Positions 36,438 through 45,861 of a DNA stretch of 64,000 bases are shown in pieces. Every line of letters begins with the position of its first letter. The first letter of the stretch is position 1. The translations under genes and the position numbers were made by a program. The notes under the pieces were generated by a model, which made no database searches, was not told where the DNA came from, and saw only the letters and a program-made list of their open reading frames with translations. Location: positions 39,756-103,755 of the forward strand of contig NZ_FMAH01000023.1 in assembly GCF_900094545.1 (NCBI RefSeq), given 5' to 3'. This DNA is from Martinezella miluonensis. Its GTDB lineage: Bacteria > Pseudomonadota > Alphaproteobacteria > Rhizobiales > Rhizobiaceae.

Positions 36438-36449
36438 AGGAGGAGCGGA

Positions 36450-37490
36450 ATGAAGAAGGCACGTCTTGTGGATATCGCCGCGGCTGCAGGTGTCGGCATT
36501 GCGACCGTGGAGCGCGTTCTGAATGAACGCGGCAGCGTCAGGCCGCAGACAGCGGAAAAGGTGGTACTGGCAGCCAAGCGGCTGGGTTATAAGGGGCTGA
36601 TACCAAGCCTTTATCGCGGCACGATCCGCATCGAGGTTGTCTTGGTGCGGCCGGAATCACCGTTCTTCAGCAGGCTCAATCGTGCTTTTGAGCGGGTCGC
36701 CGCCTCGTTGGATAGCTCGATTACAGTCCACCGGACCTTTATCGAAGAGAGCGACATCGAAAGATTTGCCGCACATATCGCCAATAGCGGCATTCGACGG
36801 CATGGCTTGATCGTCGTGGCCATCGATCATCCGAAAATCAGAGAGAGCTTGCGAAAGGCGCGCGCCGCCGGCATCGAAGTCGTCCAGATCGTCTCCTACC
36901 TCACCGGTAGGGATGACGTGTTCGTGGGGATCGACAATTATGCCGCGGGCCGAACCGCCGGATTCTACATGTCGCGCATGCTTCGGCATGCGAAGGGAAG
37001 CATCGTCGCTATCTGTCATAGCTGGGCTTATCAGATTCACAAGGAGCGCATTCGCGGCTTCTCCGATTATCTCGGGTCCGATGGCAGCTCCGCACTGCAG
37101 TTTTCAGAGGTGGTCTTCGGCCTGGATGACGATGTGAAATCCGCCGAGATGATGACGCAGGCGCTGCGTCGCTGTCCGGATATTGTCGGCGTCTACAATG
37201 CCGGCGGCGCCAATCTCGGCGTCGGCTCAGTGCTTCAGCGTCTTCGGGAACAGCGAGGAAGCGAGTTCGTCTGGATAGGGCATGAACTCAACGACGAGAC
37301 TCGCCGCTTCATATCATCGGGGCTGATGACGCTCGTTCTCGATCAGGCGCCGGAAACCCAGGCAAGGCGCGCGTTGGATACCATCCTATCGCGAATGGGG
37401 ATCATCGACGTGCCTGTCAGCGAGGACCCGGTGCCGTTCCTGACCTATACGGCAGAGAATATTGGCCAACATCAAGTCACCGATAAGTGA
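36450..37490 (+). CDS. LacI-family regulator of the hydroxylase/demethylase cluster
   Basis: 346 residues; AAGGAGGAG precedes the ATG. The helix-turn-helix is RLVDIAAAAGVGIATVERVLNERG, with TVERVLN in place of the common TVSRVLN, followed by a sugar-binding-protein-like effector domain (VFVGIDNYAAGRTAG, YNAGGANLGVGSVL). It is placed between the two arms of the cluster it probably controls through the four TGAT-N8-ATCA sites. The effector is presumably the imported polyol or sugar. Confidence 0.9.
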   Translation: MKKARLVDIAAAAGVGIATVERVLNERGSVRPQTAEKVVLAAKRLGYKGLIPSLYRGTIRIEVVLVRPESPFFSRLNRAFERVAASLDSSITVHRTFIEESDIERFAAHIANSGIRRHGLIVVAIDHPKIRESLRKARAAGIEVVQIVSYLTGRDDVFVGIDNYAAGRTAGFYMSRMLRHAKGSIVAICHSWAYQIHKERIRGFSDYLGSDGSSALQFSEVVFGLDDDVKSAEMMTQALRRCPDIVGVYNAGGANLGVGSVLQRLREQRGSEFVWIGHELNDETRRFISSGLMTLVLDQAPETQARRALDTILSRMGIIDVPVSEDPVPFLTYTAENIGQHQVTDK

Positions 37491-37495
37491 TAAAT

Positions 37496-37529
37496 CCGGA
37501 GCCTGCGGAAGGAGGGCCGCAGGCTCCGG
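37496..37529. terminator. Strong hairpin between convergent genes
   Basis: Perfect 13-bp stem, CCGGAGCCTGCGG / CCGCAGGCTCCGG, with an 8-base loop, six bases after the LacI stop and about 140 bases beyond the hydroxylase stop on the other strand. Only a short T-run follows (TATTT). It probably terminates the LacI transcript and may act in both directions. Confidence 0.75.
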
Positions 37530-37666
37530 TATTTCCCGCCATCATCAACCGCTTAAATCGGTGGCGGGGGGAGAGCGAAAATGATGCATATGGAACACTA
37601 AGGTCACTCGGCAGGGCCCTGATATCGTTGCAATAGCCGCAAAGATCTGGCCGGCCGTAGTCCGCC

Positions 37667-38701
37667 TCAGCTCGGTGTGCCGGAGCGGCGGGCCTGTTTC
37701 TCTGCATATTTCTTGGCGCGCTCCATGAAGCGCTTGTTCATACGGTCCTCGGCCTCTTTCGAGCCGTCGTGAAAGGTGCCGAACCACTGGTCGAGCGGGA
37801 TGACACCGTCGGCGTAATTGCACTCGAAGAATTTGTGGTGGAGATAATGATCATAGGCGTGGGTATCGATCCCAGCATCCTCACTGATCACGATCTTGTC
37901 GAAGCCGGCATGGCCCGGTGCTGGAGCGAGAGCAGCATGCGTCAGATGGAACAAGGCGTGGATCGGATTGGACGGTACGATCCAATGGATGAGAACGCCC
38001 GAAAAATACAAAAGATGCTCGACTGGGTGCATCGCAAGCCCTGACCAGGGGCCGGGGTTGACGTTGTTGTGATGCAGCTTGTGGACCGCGTGGTAGAGCG
38101 GCGGCCAGTGGATCAGACGATGCACGAGATAGAAATGCAGATCGCGGAATGCCGGGATCAGCAGCATAATGACAATGCAATAGATCGGGTGCTCGGCAAA
38201 ATCGACGTAGGGAATGATGCCATTCGCAAAGGCCCAAAGTGTCAGCACCTCGAAGGCCGTCCAGAGGGGTATGGCGCTTGCGAAGGTCCAGATTACATTG
38301 TCGACGGTCTGGTTGCCGAAGAGGAAGGCAGAGTTATCCTTCGACGGCCACTTGCTATTGTATTTGAAGCTCGTGCCCTGCTTCTTCTGCATATAAAGGC
38401 GCAGGTGAAAGGCGCCGAAGAACAGGAAAACCAAGGTGGCATTGCGCAGGAGAAGATAGGCGATCCAGCCCGGCGCCAGTGTTTTCATCGTCTCCATGGA
38501 GGGCGTCGCATAGAGCCACAACAACGTCGCGACAACGGCGTAGACGACATTCCAGGGCATCAGGTAGCCGGGATAGCCGAAGAACCATTTCAGGAATGCG
38601 ATCGGTTTGGCCGGCCAGATGAAGACAGGCGGATATTGCAGAAGCTTGTTGGGTTTCCAGTCCCCGCGCTTGTCGCGCGTGCCGTATAGCGTGTCGTCCA
38701 T
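37667..38701 (-). CDS. Membrane di-iron hydroxylase, sterol desaturase/fatty acid hydroxylase family
   Basis: 344 residues from ATG at 38701, chosen for GGGAGG just upstream. It is a polytopic membrane protein with the family's histidine clusters: HFYLVHRLIH, HAVHKLHH and HYLHHKF, plus further histidines in HPVEH. These ligate the two irons of an oxygen-activating centre. The Rieske ferredoxin and FAD reductase nearby supply a matching electron chain. In rhizopine catabolism MocD is a membrane desaturase-type oxygenase with the same type of partners; here the oxygenase is of a different family. An ornithine-lipid hydroxylase role (OlsE-like) is an alternative, but the sugar-type regulator and binding protein argue for a soluble polyol. 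Confidence 0.85.
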   Translation of the reverse strand: MDDTLYGTRDKRGDWKPNKLLQYPPVFIWPAKPIAFLKWFFGYPGYLMPWNVVYAVVATLLWLYATPSMETMKTLAPGWIAYLLLRNATLVFLFFGAFHLRLYMQKKQGTSFKYNSKWPSKDNSAFLFGNQTVDNVIWTFASAIPLWTAFEVLTLWAFANGIIPYVDFAEHPIYCIVIMLLIPAFRDLHFYLVHRLIHWPPLYHAVHKLHHNNVNPGPWSGLAMHPVEHLLYFSGVLIHWIVPSNPIHALFHLTHAALAPAPGHAGFDKIVISEDAGIDTHAYDHYLHHKFFECNYADGVIPLDQWFGTFHDGSKEAEDRMNKRFMERAKKYAEKQARRSGTPS

Positions 38702-38772
38702 GAGGTGCCTCCCAGTTGGCGGAACTATGCGGTCAGTGTCAGCGGCGTCGGCTGGAAACGACAGCATTGATT

Positions 38773-38788
38773 TGATGAAATTTGCTCA
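38773..38788. promoter_or_regulatory. Candidate LacI operator D (imperfect)
   Basis: TGATGAAATTTGCTCA, one mismatch in the outer half-site compared with TGAT-N8-ATCA. It lies 72-87 bases upstream of the hydroxylase start. Confidence 0.4.
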
Positions 38789-38826
38789 CGGCGGCGGAAA
38801 GTGCGCCAGCCTGAAGTCGGGGGCGA

Positions 38827-38853
38827 GAAGGAGAGACCGGAGGCCACTCCTTC
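38827..38853 (-). other. Hairpin between binding-protein and hydroxylase genes
   Basis: GAAGGAG and CTCCTTC form a 7-bp stem with a 13-base loop, without a T-run. It is in the same position relative to the binding-protein gene as the other intergenic stems reported here. Confidence 0.35.
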
Positions 38854-38897
38854 CCGTGCATCGCCAGCCGTGCTCCTCGTTGCCGGCGCTTGCCTCT

Positions 38898-39827
38898 TCA
38901 GTTGAGGCTTTCGAACTGAACCATGTTGTCCTTCGTCACCAGCTTGAAGGGGATCCAGACTTCCCTGTCGATTTGCTCGCCCTTGATCGCCTTCACCGCT
39001 GTATCGATGGCGCCACGGCCTTGCGCCTTGGCGTCCTGGAATACGGTTACCTTGAGATCGCCTGATTTCATTGCCTGCAGCGCATCCGGCGTCGCATCGA
39101 TACCTGCAACGATCGTCTTGTCGGTCGAGCCGCCGGCGTTCTTGATCGCGGAAATAGCGCCCAGCGCCATCTCGTCGTTATTGGCGATGACGGCATTGAA
39201 TGTCAGGCCGGAGGTCAGCCAGTTCGAAACGAGATCGGCGCCATCGACACGGCTCCAATTGCCCACCTGCTCGCGCACCACCTTGATGCCGCTGCATTCG
39301 CTTGATTTCAGTACGTCATGCACGTCCTGCGTTCTCTGGCGCGCGGCCTGGCTGCTGAGGTCGCCGACCATGACGACGACATCGCCCTTGCCGCCGAGCA
39401 TGCGACAGACTTCCTTGGTCTGGAGCGTGCCGGATTCGGTTTCATTCGATCCGACGAAGGCCTGCTTCTTTGCGAGCGTCGTCAGGTCGGTCGGCTGGAT
39501 GTTGACGTAGATCAGCGGAATGCCGGCCTCTTCTGCTATCTTGCTCATGGCCGGCGTGCCGTCTGAATCCACCGGATCGACAATAATGGCCGAGACGCCG
39601 CCGGCTGCGAAGTTGCGCACCTGATCGAGCTGCTTGTTGACGTCGTTGGCGGCGTCCACCACCTGCAGGTCGAGGCTCTTGGTCTTGGCATAGTCCTGCA
39701 TGCCATTGGCGATCAAGGTCTGGAAATTGGTCGTGAGGTAGCCCATAGAGACGCCGATCCGATCGGCGGCATGAGCTTGTGACGACAGCACGAGAGCGAG
39801 CGCGCTTGCACTCAAAAACTTGAACAT
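38898..39827 (-). CDS. Orphan RbsB-like sugar/polyol-binding protein (MocB-like role)
   Basis: 309 residues from ATG at 39827, preceded by GGGAGGAAA. The Sec signal peptide ends at SQAHAAD. The CUT2 binding-protein fold is clear (VSAIIVDPVDSDGTPAM, GDVVVMVGDLSSQAARQR, NAVIANNDEMALGAISAI). Inositol- and rhizopine-binding proteins belong to this class. No permease or ATPase gene is near, so it must borrow a transporter or act with the chemoreceptor. It is divergent from the TIM-barrel gene across operators at 39909 and 39979. Confidence 0.9.
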   Translation of the reverse strand: MFKFLSASALALVLSSQAHAADRIGVSMGYLTTNFQTLIANGMQDYAKTKSLDLQVVDAANDVNKQLDQVRNFAAGGVSAIIVDPVDSDGTPAMSKIAEEAGIPLIYVNIQPTDLTTLAKKQAFVGSNETESGTLQTKEVCRMLGGKGDVVVMVGDLSSQAARQRTQDVHDVLKSSECSGIKVVREQVGNWSRVDGADLVSNWLTSGLTFNAVIANNDEMALGAISAIKNAGGSTDKTIVAGIDATPDALQAMKSGDLKVTVFQDAKAQGRGAIDTAVKAIKGEQIDREVWIPFKLVTKDNMVQFESLN

Positions 39828-39908
39828 GTTTTCCTCCCAGGAAACTGCGGCCCAAGTGACCGCTAGGCAAGAGTTAACGATGGAGCCGGTCGGCGTCCGA
39901 GAGTATTT

Positions 39909-39924
39909 TGATGAAAAACCATCA
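39909..39924. promoter_or_regulatory. Candidate LacI operator B
   Basis: TGATGAAAAACCATCA in the divergent promoter of the binding-protein and TIM-barrel genes, matching TGAT-N8-ATCA. It is 70 bases from operator C, close to an integral number of helical turns, which suits looping. Confidence 0.65.
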
Positions 39925-39978
39925 CGCCGCTGGCTCTCGGCCAAGCGAATACATCCGCTTTGCAATGAAACGCGGCCA

Positions 39979-39994
39979 TGATCAAAACCCATCA
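39979..39994. promoter_or_regulatory. Candidate LacI operator C
   Basis: TGATCAAAACCCATCA, same 16-bp layout as operator B, 64 bases before the TIM-barrel start. Confidence 0.65.
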
Positions 39995-40057
39995 TCGCGC
40001 TGACTGGCAAAGCCATCGAATTCATGATCTGAGCAGCTTACTGGTACGGGAGGAACT

Positions 40058-40891
40058 ATGCAGGATTTGCTCATATTCCAGTCGCTTTGGTCCATGGAGC
40101 GACGCAGCGCACGATTTCCGGAGCTTTCTCTGGAGGAGAATATCGAAAAGATCGCCGCCGCCGGTTTCGATGGCATCAGCACCCATTGGTATGATCGCAA
40201 TCTCGTTGCTCGTATTGCAGGCCTCCTCAAGCAGCATGGTCTGCAGGCGGAGGGGCAATGCTTCCCAAAGACCGTCGACGATCTAAAGCCCGCGCTAGAG
40301 GTCGCCGCCGAATACAATGTCCATCATATCTGTCTCCAGCCCGACGTGCGGTTGCGGCGGCTTGAAGATTGCATTCCCCTGCTGGAAGGCTGGCAACGGC
40401 TGGCGGAAGAGGCCGGCATCGACGTCTGGATCGAGACGCATCGCGACCGGATGACGACGGATCTGTTCTTCACGCTCGACCTGCTCGATCGGCTGCCGGA
40501 CCTGCAGCTGCTGGGCGACATCTCCCATTTCCTGGTCGGCCGGGAATTCGCCTGGCCCGTATCCGACGAAAATCACGCCCTTATTCATCGGATACTGGAT
40601 AGTTCCTGGGCCTTTCACGGCCGCGTTGCTTCCCGTGAGCAGGTCCAGATCGAGATTTCCTTTCCGCATCACAGGCCTTGGGTCGATCTTTTCCTCGGCT
40701 GGTGGGACTATGGCTTCAGGAGCTGGCGCAAACGCGCGGCCAAGGATGCGACGCTTGCCTTCACCTGCGAGTTGGGACCGAAACCCTATGCCATCACCGG
40801 AAGGGACGGCGAAGACACCACCGATCGGTGGGAAGAATCCCTGCTTATGAGGCAGGAAATACGTGATTTGTGGGCAAAGACGTCAAGCTAG
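40058..40891 (+). CDS. Sugar phosphate isomerase/epimerase-like TIM-barrel protein
   Basis: 277 residues, AP-endonuclease-2-like barrel as in IolE, IolH or MocC. Candidate metal ligands are the glutamate in DVWIETHRDR, aspartate and histidine in LLGDISHFLVG, and the late glutamate in FTCELGPKPYA. GGGAGGAA precedes the ATG. It is divergent from the binding protein and followed 50 bases on by the formaldehyde dehydrogenase gene. Likely acts on a cyclic or keto-polyol intermediate; the reaction is unknown. Confidence 0.82.
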   Translation: MQDLLIFQSLWSMERRSARFPELSLEENIEKIAAAGFDGISTHWYDRNLVARIAGLLKQHGLQAEGQCFPKTVDDLKPALEVAAEYNVHHICLQPDVRLRRLEDCIPLLEGWQRLAEEAGIDVWIETHRDRMTTDLFFTLDLLDRLPDLQLLGDISHFLVGREFAWPVSDENHALIHRILDSSWAFHGRVASREQVQIEISFPHHRPWVDLFLGWWDYGFRSWRKRAAKDATLAFTCELGPKPYAITGRDGEDTTDRWEESLLMRQEIRDLWAKTSS

Positions 40892-40941
40892 CAAATCAAA
40901 CGAAATATCAGCGATAGACTACTGATTCTGGAGGGATTTCC

Positions 40942-42069
<1,128 letters not shown>

Positions 42070-42208
42070 CGGGGTCGGCAAGCTAGTCGGAAATTTATTG
42101 GCAATCCGAGCGACGGATATGCCGATGACCATCGTTCAAGAATCACGCCGATCTCGGGATGAGGTCGGCGGCTTGAACAGAATGGCCTTCAGGCAAAAGG
42201 ATATGCCC

Positions 42209-42580
42209 ATGACCCGCAAGCTGCTAAGTGTGACCGCCGCCGCTCTCTTCGCCCTGTCCTCGGCGACTGTGGTTTTTGCACAGACGACCACACCTGCGAC
42301 CACCGCAACGCAGGCTCCCGTCACCGCCCCATCCGCTTCGGCACCATCTTCGGCCATGCCGTCGAAGGATGAAATCAAAACGGCGCGGCAGGCCTGCCGA
42401 CAGGATGCGACCGGACAGGGCCTCAAGGGTCAGGCACGCAGGGATTCGGTCAAGAGCTGCCTTCAGCAGAAGTACCCGGTCCTGGCGAAGCGCAAGACCT
42501 GTCACGATCAAGGCACGGCCAAGGGTCTGGAAAAGAAAGCGCTGCGCGACTTCGTCAAGCAGTGCATCGCTGCTGGCTAA
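42209..42580 (+). CDS. PsiF repeat-containing secreted protein
   Basis: 123 residues from ATG at 42209, with AGGATA upstream; ATG at 42203 is possible. A Sec signal peptide ends at VFAQ, a Thr/Ala/Pro-rich linker follows, and then two PsiF-type cysteine repeats (CRQDATGQGLKGQARRD, CHDQGTAKGLEKKALRD), each with paired cysteines. Periplasmic, function unknown in the family apart from phosphate-starvation association in enterics. Confidence 0.85.
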   Translation: MTRKLLSVTAAALFALSSATVVFAQTTTPATTATQAPVTAPSASAPSSAMPSKDEIKTARQACRQDATGQGLKGQARRDSVKSCLQQKYPVLAKRKTCHDQGTAKGLEKKALRDFVKQCIAAG

Positions 42581-42623
42581 GCTGCGGCGAACCTCTGCTC
42601 GGATTTCCATCCGCCACCAAAAT

Positions 42624-42650
42624 ATGGTCCGTCAATATCGGGCGGACCAT
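42624..42650. other. Inverted repeat after the PsiF-like gene
   Basis: ATGGTCCG and CGGACCAT, perfect 8-bp arms with an 11-base loop. There is no T-run, so terminator function is uncertain. Confidence 0.4.
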
Positions 42651-42718
42651 GGCATCCCAGGCAAGAGCCAGTTCTTCCACAGCGCACCCTTTTCTAGAAG
42701 ACGATCGTCCTTATCTCT

Positions 42719-43657
42719 TTGTCAGGGCAATATGTTTCGGGGCGCACAGTGTTTTTTCACAGGGACCAGCTTTCATTCGGTATCGTCTTGCCGGCTCAGA
42801 CGAGAACGCTTGCCGATGTGCAATTCGATGTTCAGCTCGGCATCGCTGGCCATGCCGACAGATTAGGCTTCGATGCATTGTGGGTGAGGGATGTTCCCCT
42901 CAACAGCGAGAGCTATCCCGACCCGATCGGACATGCGGATCCATGGGTTTTCCTCGGAGCGCTGGCGACCGCCACTTCCAATATCCGCCTGGCGACGGGC
43001 GCAATCGTCCTGCCGTTGCGGCATCCTCTTCATATTGCCAAGGCTTCGCTTTCTGTCGCGGCCCTCTCCAAGGGACGGTTTGTTCTGGGGCTCGGCTCCG
43101 GCGACCGGCCCAGCGAATATGAAATGTTCGGCAGAGACGTTGAAAGCCGCAAGGCTCTTTTCCAGACCCATTGGGAGCGCCTTGCCGCAGCGCTGCGCCC
43201 CGATCAAGCCGTCATCAATGAAGATGGCCAAGTTCGGGGCGATTTCGCCATAAGGCCGAGCTTGCAGGGGACGAGCATCCCGATGGTGGCGGTAGGTTCG
43301 TCGGCACAATCGCTTGAATGGATCGCGCGAAACGCGGCGGGATGGATGACATATTATCGTTCGCTGTCCGTGCAGAAAGATCGGTTGACGCTCTGGCGCA
43401 ACGCGCAAACGAAGGTCACGACCGAGTTTCGTGGTTTCGGCCAGTCCATGGTTCTGGAACTGCTCGACAAACCCGATGCGACATATGAGGAGATCAATCT
43501 TGGAGGCAGGACAGGTAGACGAGGGCTGATCGATACACTGTCGGCCATGCGCGAGGCCGGCATTCAGCATGTCGCATTCAACCTGATTTCGGAAGGCAGA
43601 CCGGCCACCGAGGTTATGGATGAAATCGCCGCAGATATCATGCCGGCGCTGCGCTAG
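42719..43657 (+). CDS. Luciferase-like flavin monooxygenase (LLM class)
   Basis: About 312 residues; the start is uncertain, with TTG at 42719 or an in-frame GTG a little downstream, and the nearby ATG at 42732 is out of frame. Bacterial-luciferase barrel features: LSFGIVLPAQTRT, GFDALWVRD, ATSNIRLATGAIVLPLRHP, SKGRFVLGLGSGDRPSEYEMFG. These enzymes use reduced flavin and oxygen on diverse substrates. No flavin reductase gene is adjacent. Function not assignable. Confidence 0.82.
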   Translation: MSGQYVSGRTVFFHRDQLSFGIVLPAQTRTLADVQFDVQLGIAGHADRLGFDALWVRDVPLNSESYPDPIGHADPWVFLGALATATSNIRLATGAIVLPLRHPLHIAKASLSVAALSKGRFVLGLGSGDRPSEYEMFGRDVESRKALFQTHWERLAAALRPDQAVINEDGQVRGDFAIRPSLQGTSIPMVAVGSSAQSLEWIARNAAGWMTYYRSLSVQKDRLTLWRNAQTKVTTEFRGFGQSMVLELLDKPDATYEEINLGGRTGRRGLIDTLSAMREAGIQHVAFNLISEGRPATEVMDEIAADIMPALR

Positions 43658-43824
43658 GCGACTGCATTGTCAACCCGGCTGCTGCAGATTCGGCAATGTC
43701 GTAGTCTGCGAGAGACGCAAGTTACCATCGCCAGATAGCATAAAGATAGTTTCATTTTAAAACTACGAAGGGCGAAAATTCGCCCGGCTCACCGTTTCAG
43801 ATCTATAACTCAGTCGAAGCGCCG

Positions 43825-44745
43825 TTAGGACTGACGGATGAAGTCCGAGATCAAGCTGGCGACTGTATTTGGGGCGTCCTCAAAACAGTAGTGCCCAACG
43901 CCGGGCAGGCGGATGGTCTGGGCGGCCGGGAAGATGGCCGCAAACAGCGGTAGGAAATGCTCGGCGCCAAGCGTGCGGTCCGCGTCTCCCCAGATTGCCA
44001 AGGCGGGTTTGGTGCGGATCGCCTGGTTGGCCGCGGCATCGGGCGTCTCGAAGCTATGGGCGCCGGTGGCAAAGCCCTTTGCCCAGCCGATCGCACCAAC
44101 GCAGTCTGCTGGATCCGCGAAGGGCGCGCTATAGGCGGAAATCCAGCCATCGTTGATGATGGCATTGTTCTCGAAGCCGTTGAGCTTGAGCGTGCTCAGG
44201 ATATTGAAGCCAAGCTGTCCAAGCACCGCCTCGAGACTGCCTTTCGCATCCGCTTGCATGATCCATTGGAACCAGGGCGAGGTGCTGGCATTTGCCAGGA
44301 CCCTGTCGAGAAGATCTGCTTGGCCGAACGGCGTTGGTGCATTGGCTGAGATCACCCGCCGAATCCGGCCTGGATGCCGGGCAGCAAGCCCCATGCCGAC
44401 CGGGCCGCCGAAATCGTGCATGACGAGCGTAATTTCGTTCAGATCGAGCGCGAGCACGAAGCGCTCCAGGTTGTCGATGTGATCCTGAAGCCAGTAGCTA
44501 CGGTCTTGCGGCGTTTCGCTCCTGCCGAAGCCCATATGGTCCGGCACGATCACCCGATGTGTCTGGCTGAGGACAGGAATCAGGTGGCGGAACAGATAGC
44601 CCCAGGTGGGTTCGCCATGCAGGCATAGCACGACCCCACCGTCTCGCGGTCCTTCATCGACATAGTGCATCCGAAAACCGGGTGCGTGGGTGTAGTGCGG
44701 CGCGAATGGAAACGTGCCGCCGAAAGTGGCGTCGGATGTGTTCAT
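43825..44745 (-). CDS. Alpha/beta hydrolase, haloalkane dehalogenase-like
   Basis: 306 residues from ATG at 44745; an ATG at 44793 is in frame. HGEPTWGYLFR is the dehalogenase-type oxyanion motif, the nucleophile is the aspartate in VMHDFGGPVG, the acid is in IWGDADRTLG and the base is LPGVGHYCFED. The residue after the nucleophile is phenylalanine rather than the halide-binding tryptophan of DhlA/LinB, so true dehalogenase activity is doubtful. It is followed upstream by a second hydrolase on the same strand and probably co-transcribed. Confidence 0.82.
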   Translation of the reverse strand: MNTSDATFGGTFPFAPHYTHAPGFRMHYVDEGPRDGGVVLCLHGEPTWGYLFRHLIPVLSQTHRVIVPDHMGFGRSETPQDRSYWLQDHIDNLERFVLALDLNEITLVMHDFGGPVGMGLAARHPGRIRRVISANAPTPFGQADLLDRVLANASTSPWFQWIMQADAKGSLEAVLGQLGFNILSTLKLNGFENNAIINDGWISAYSAPFADPADCVGAIGWAKGFATGAHSFETPDAAANQAIRTKPALAIWGDADRTLGAEHFLPLFAAIFPAAQTIRLPGVGHYCFEDAPNTVASLISDFIRQS

Positions 44746-44835
44746 GGGAGAGAGTTCTTTCGCTGAGGGGCGGCTGCGCGCGATGGTCGTCACGCAGCTC
44801 GCTGTGAGGCTAAGCGTTGGGTTTTCGGCGTGTTT

Positions 44836-45693
44836 CTAAAGCGTCGCCGCAAACCGCTTGATATGGGCTGCAATCGCCTCCGCCTGCTCCTCAAGCGCGA
44901 AGTGGCCGGTGTCGAGGAGGTTGAAATCGGCTTTCGGCAAGTCTCTTTGATAGGGGTAGGCGCCAGAGGGCGGGAAGATGCTGTCGTTTTGGCCCCAAAC
45001 GATCAGCGCCGGCGGCTGATGCTTGCGGAAGTAGCCTTGCCATTCCGGATAGAGATCCGGATTGGTCCGATAATCAAAGATGAGATCGAGCATGATCTCC
45101 TTGTTGCCGGGGCGGTCCAGGAGAGCTTTTTGCAGCACCCAGCTGTCAGGGCTTATGTTCGAGATGTCTTTGACGCCGTGGGTGTAGTTCCACTTCAGCG
45201 CCTCATCCGAGGTGGCTTCCTCGCGAATTTTCCGGAAATTTTCCGGCGAGGGATCGCGCCATAGCGTCCTGGGCAGTTCCCAAAAGCTGTCTGGCAAACC
45301 TTCCTCGTAGGCATTGGCATTTTGGACGATCAGAAACGAGACCTTCTCGGGGTGCCGCGTGGCGAGGCGATATCCGACCGGACCGCCGAAGTCCTGCATG
45401 TAGATCGCGTATTTCCCGAGGCCGATCCTGTCGGTGAATTTCTCCATCACGTCAGCCAGGTGGTCGAAGGTGTAGGAGAACTCGTCGCGGGATGGCGCCG
45501 AGCTGTAACCGAAGCCCGGATAGTCGGGAGCAATGAGATGAAACTGATCGGCCAGGCGATCGATCAGCTCGCGGAACATGAAAGAGGATGCGGGAAAACC
45601 GTGCAGGAGCAGGATTGCAGGGCGATTGGCGTCGCCTGCCTCCCGATAGAAGATTTCGACCCCGTCAACGTCGATGCGGCGATACTGCGTCAT
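44836..45693 (-). CDS. Alpha/beta hydrolase, epoxide hydrolase-like
   Basis: 285 residues from ATG at 45693 with GGAGGA upstream. Motifs are LLLHGFPASSFMFRE, nucleophile aspartate in YMQDFGGPVG, acid region IVWGQNDSIFPPSG and base LLDTGHFALEE. An aspartate nucleophile fits epoxide hydrolases or dehalogenases rather than esterases. It is divergent from an HxlR regulator, across paired GGTT-N9-AACC repeats, and probably leads a two-gene operon with the hydrolase at 43825. Confidence 0.85.
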   Translation of the reverse strand: MTQYRRIDVDGVEIFYREAGDANRPAILLLHGFPASSFMFRELIDRLADQFHLIAPDYPGFGYSSAPSRDEFSYTFDHLADVMEKFTDRIGLGKYAIYMQDFGGPVGYRLATRHPEKVSFLIVQNANAYEEGLPDSFWELPRTLWRDPSPENFRKIREEATSDEALKWNYTHGVKDISNISPDSWVLQKALLDRPGNKEIMLDLIFDYRTNPDLYPEWQGYFRKHQPPALIVWGQNDSIFPPSGAYPYQRDLPKADFNLLDTGHFALEEQAEAIAAHIKRFAATL

Positions 45694-45737
45694 GGGAACT
45701 CCTCCATTATTCCAGCTATGTGGCTGCAAGCAGGTGT

Positions 45738-45791
45738 GGTTGCAGATTAAAACCACAAGCCGTGTATCACTTGAGGTTTTAGTTTGCAACC
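45738..45791. promoter_or_regulatory. Paired HxlR operators in a divergent promoter
   Basis: GGTTGCAGATTAAAACC (45738-45754) and GGTTTTAGTTTGCAACC (45775-45791) are inverted copies over 17 bases with two mismatches, 20 bases apart. Each arm is also a small dyad, GGTT-N9-AACC. They lie between the hydrolase start (45693) and the HxlR start (45862), the expected place for a dimeric repressor. Confidence 0.65.
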
Positions 45792-45861
45792 TCTATATTT
45801 TTGAGGGGTGGATCGCGTTGATCACTCCGGACGTCGATAAATAGAGTGCGAGCCGAAGGCG

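Noticed and set aside
37667..38701. Annotation of the hydroxylase as ornithine-lipid hydroxylase OlsE
   Set aside because: Same broad family, but the LacI operators, sugar-binding protein and formaldehyde dehydrogenase nearby point to a soluble polyol; kept only as an alternative.
43825..44745. Firm annotation as haloalkane dehalogenase
   Set aside because: The halide-stabilising tryptophan after the nucleophile is phenylalanine, so only a family-level call is justified.
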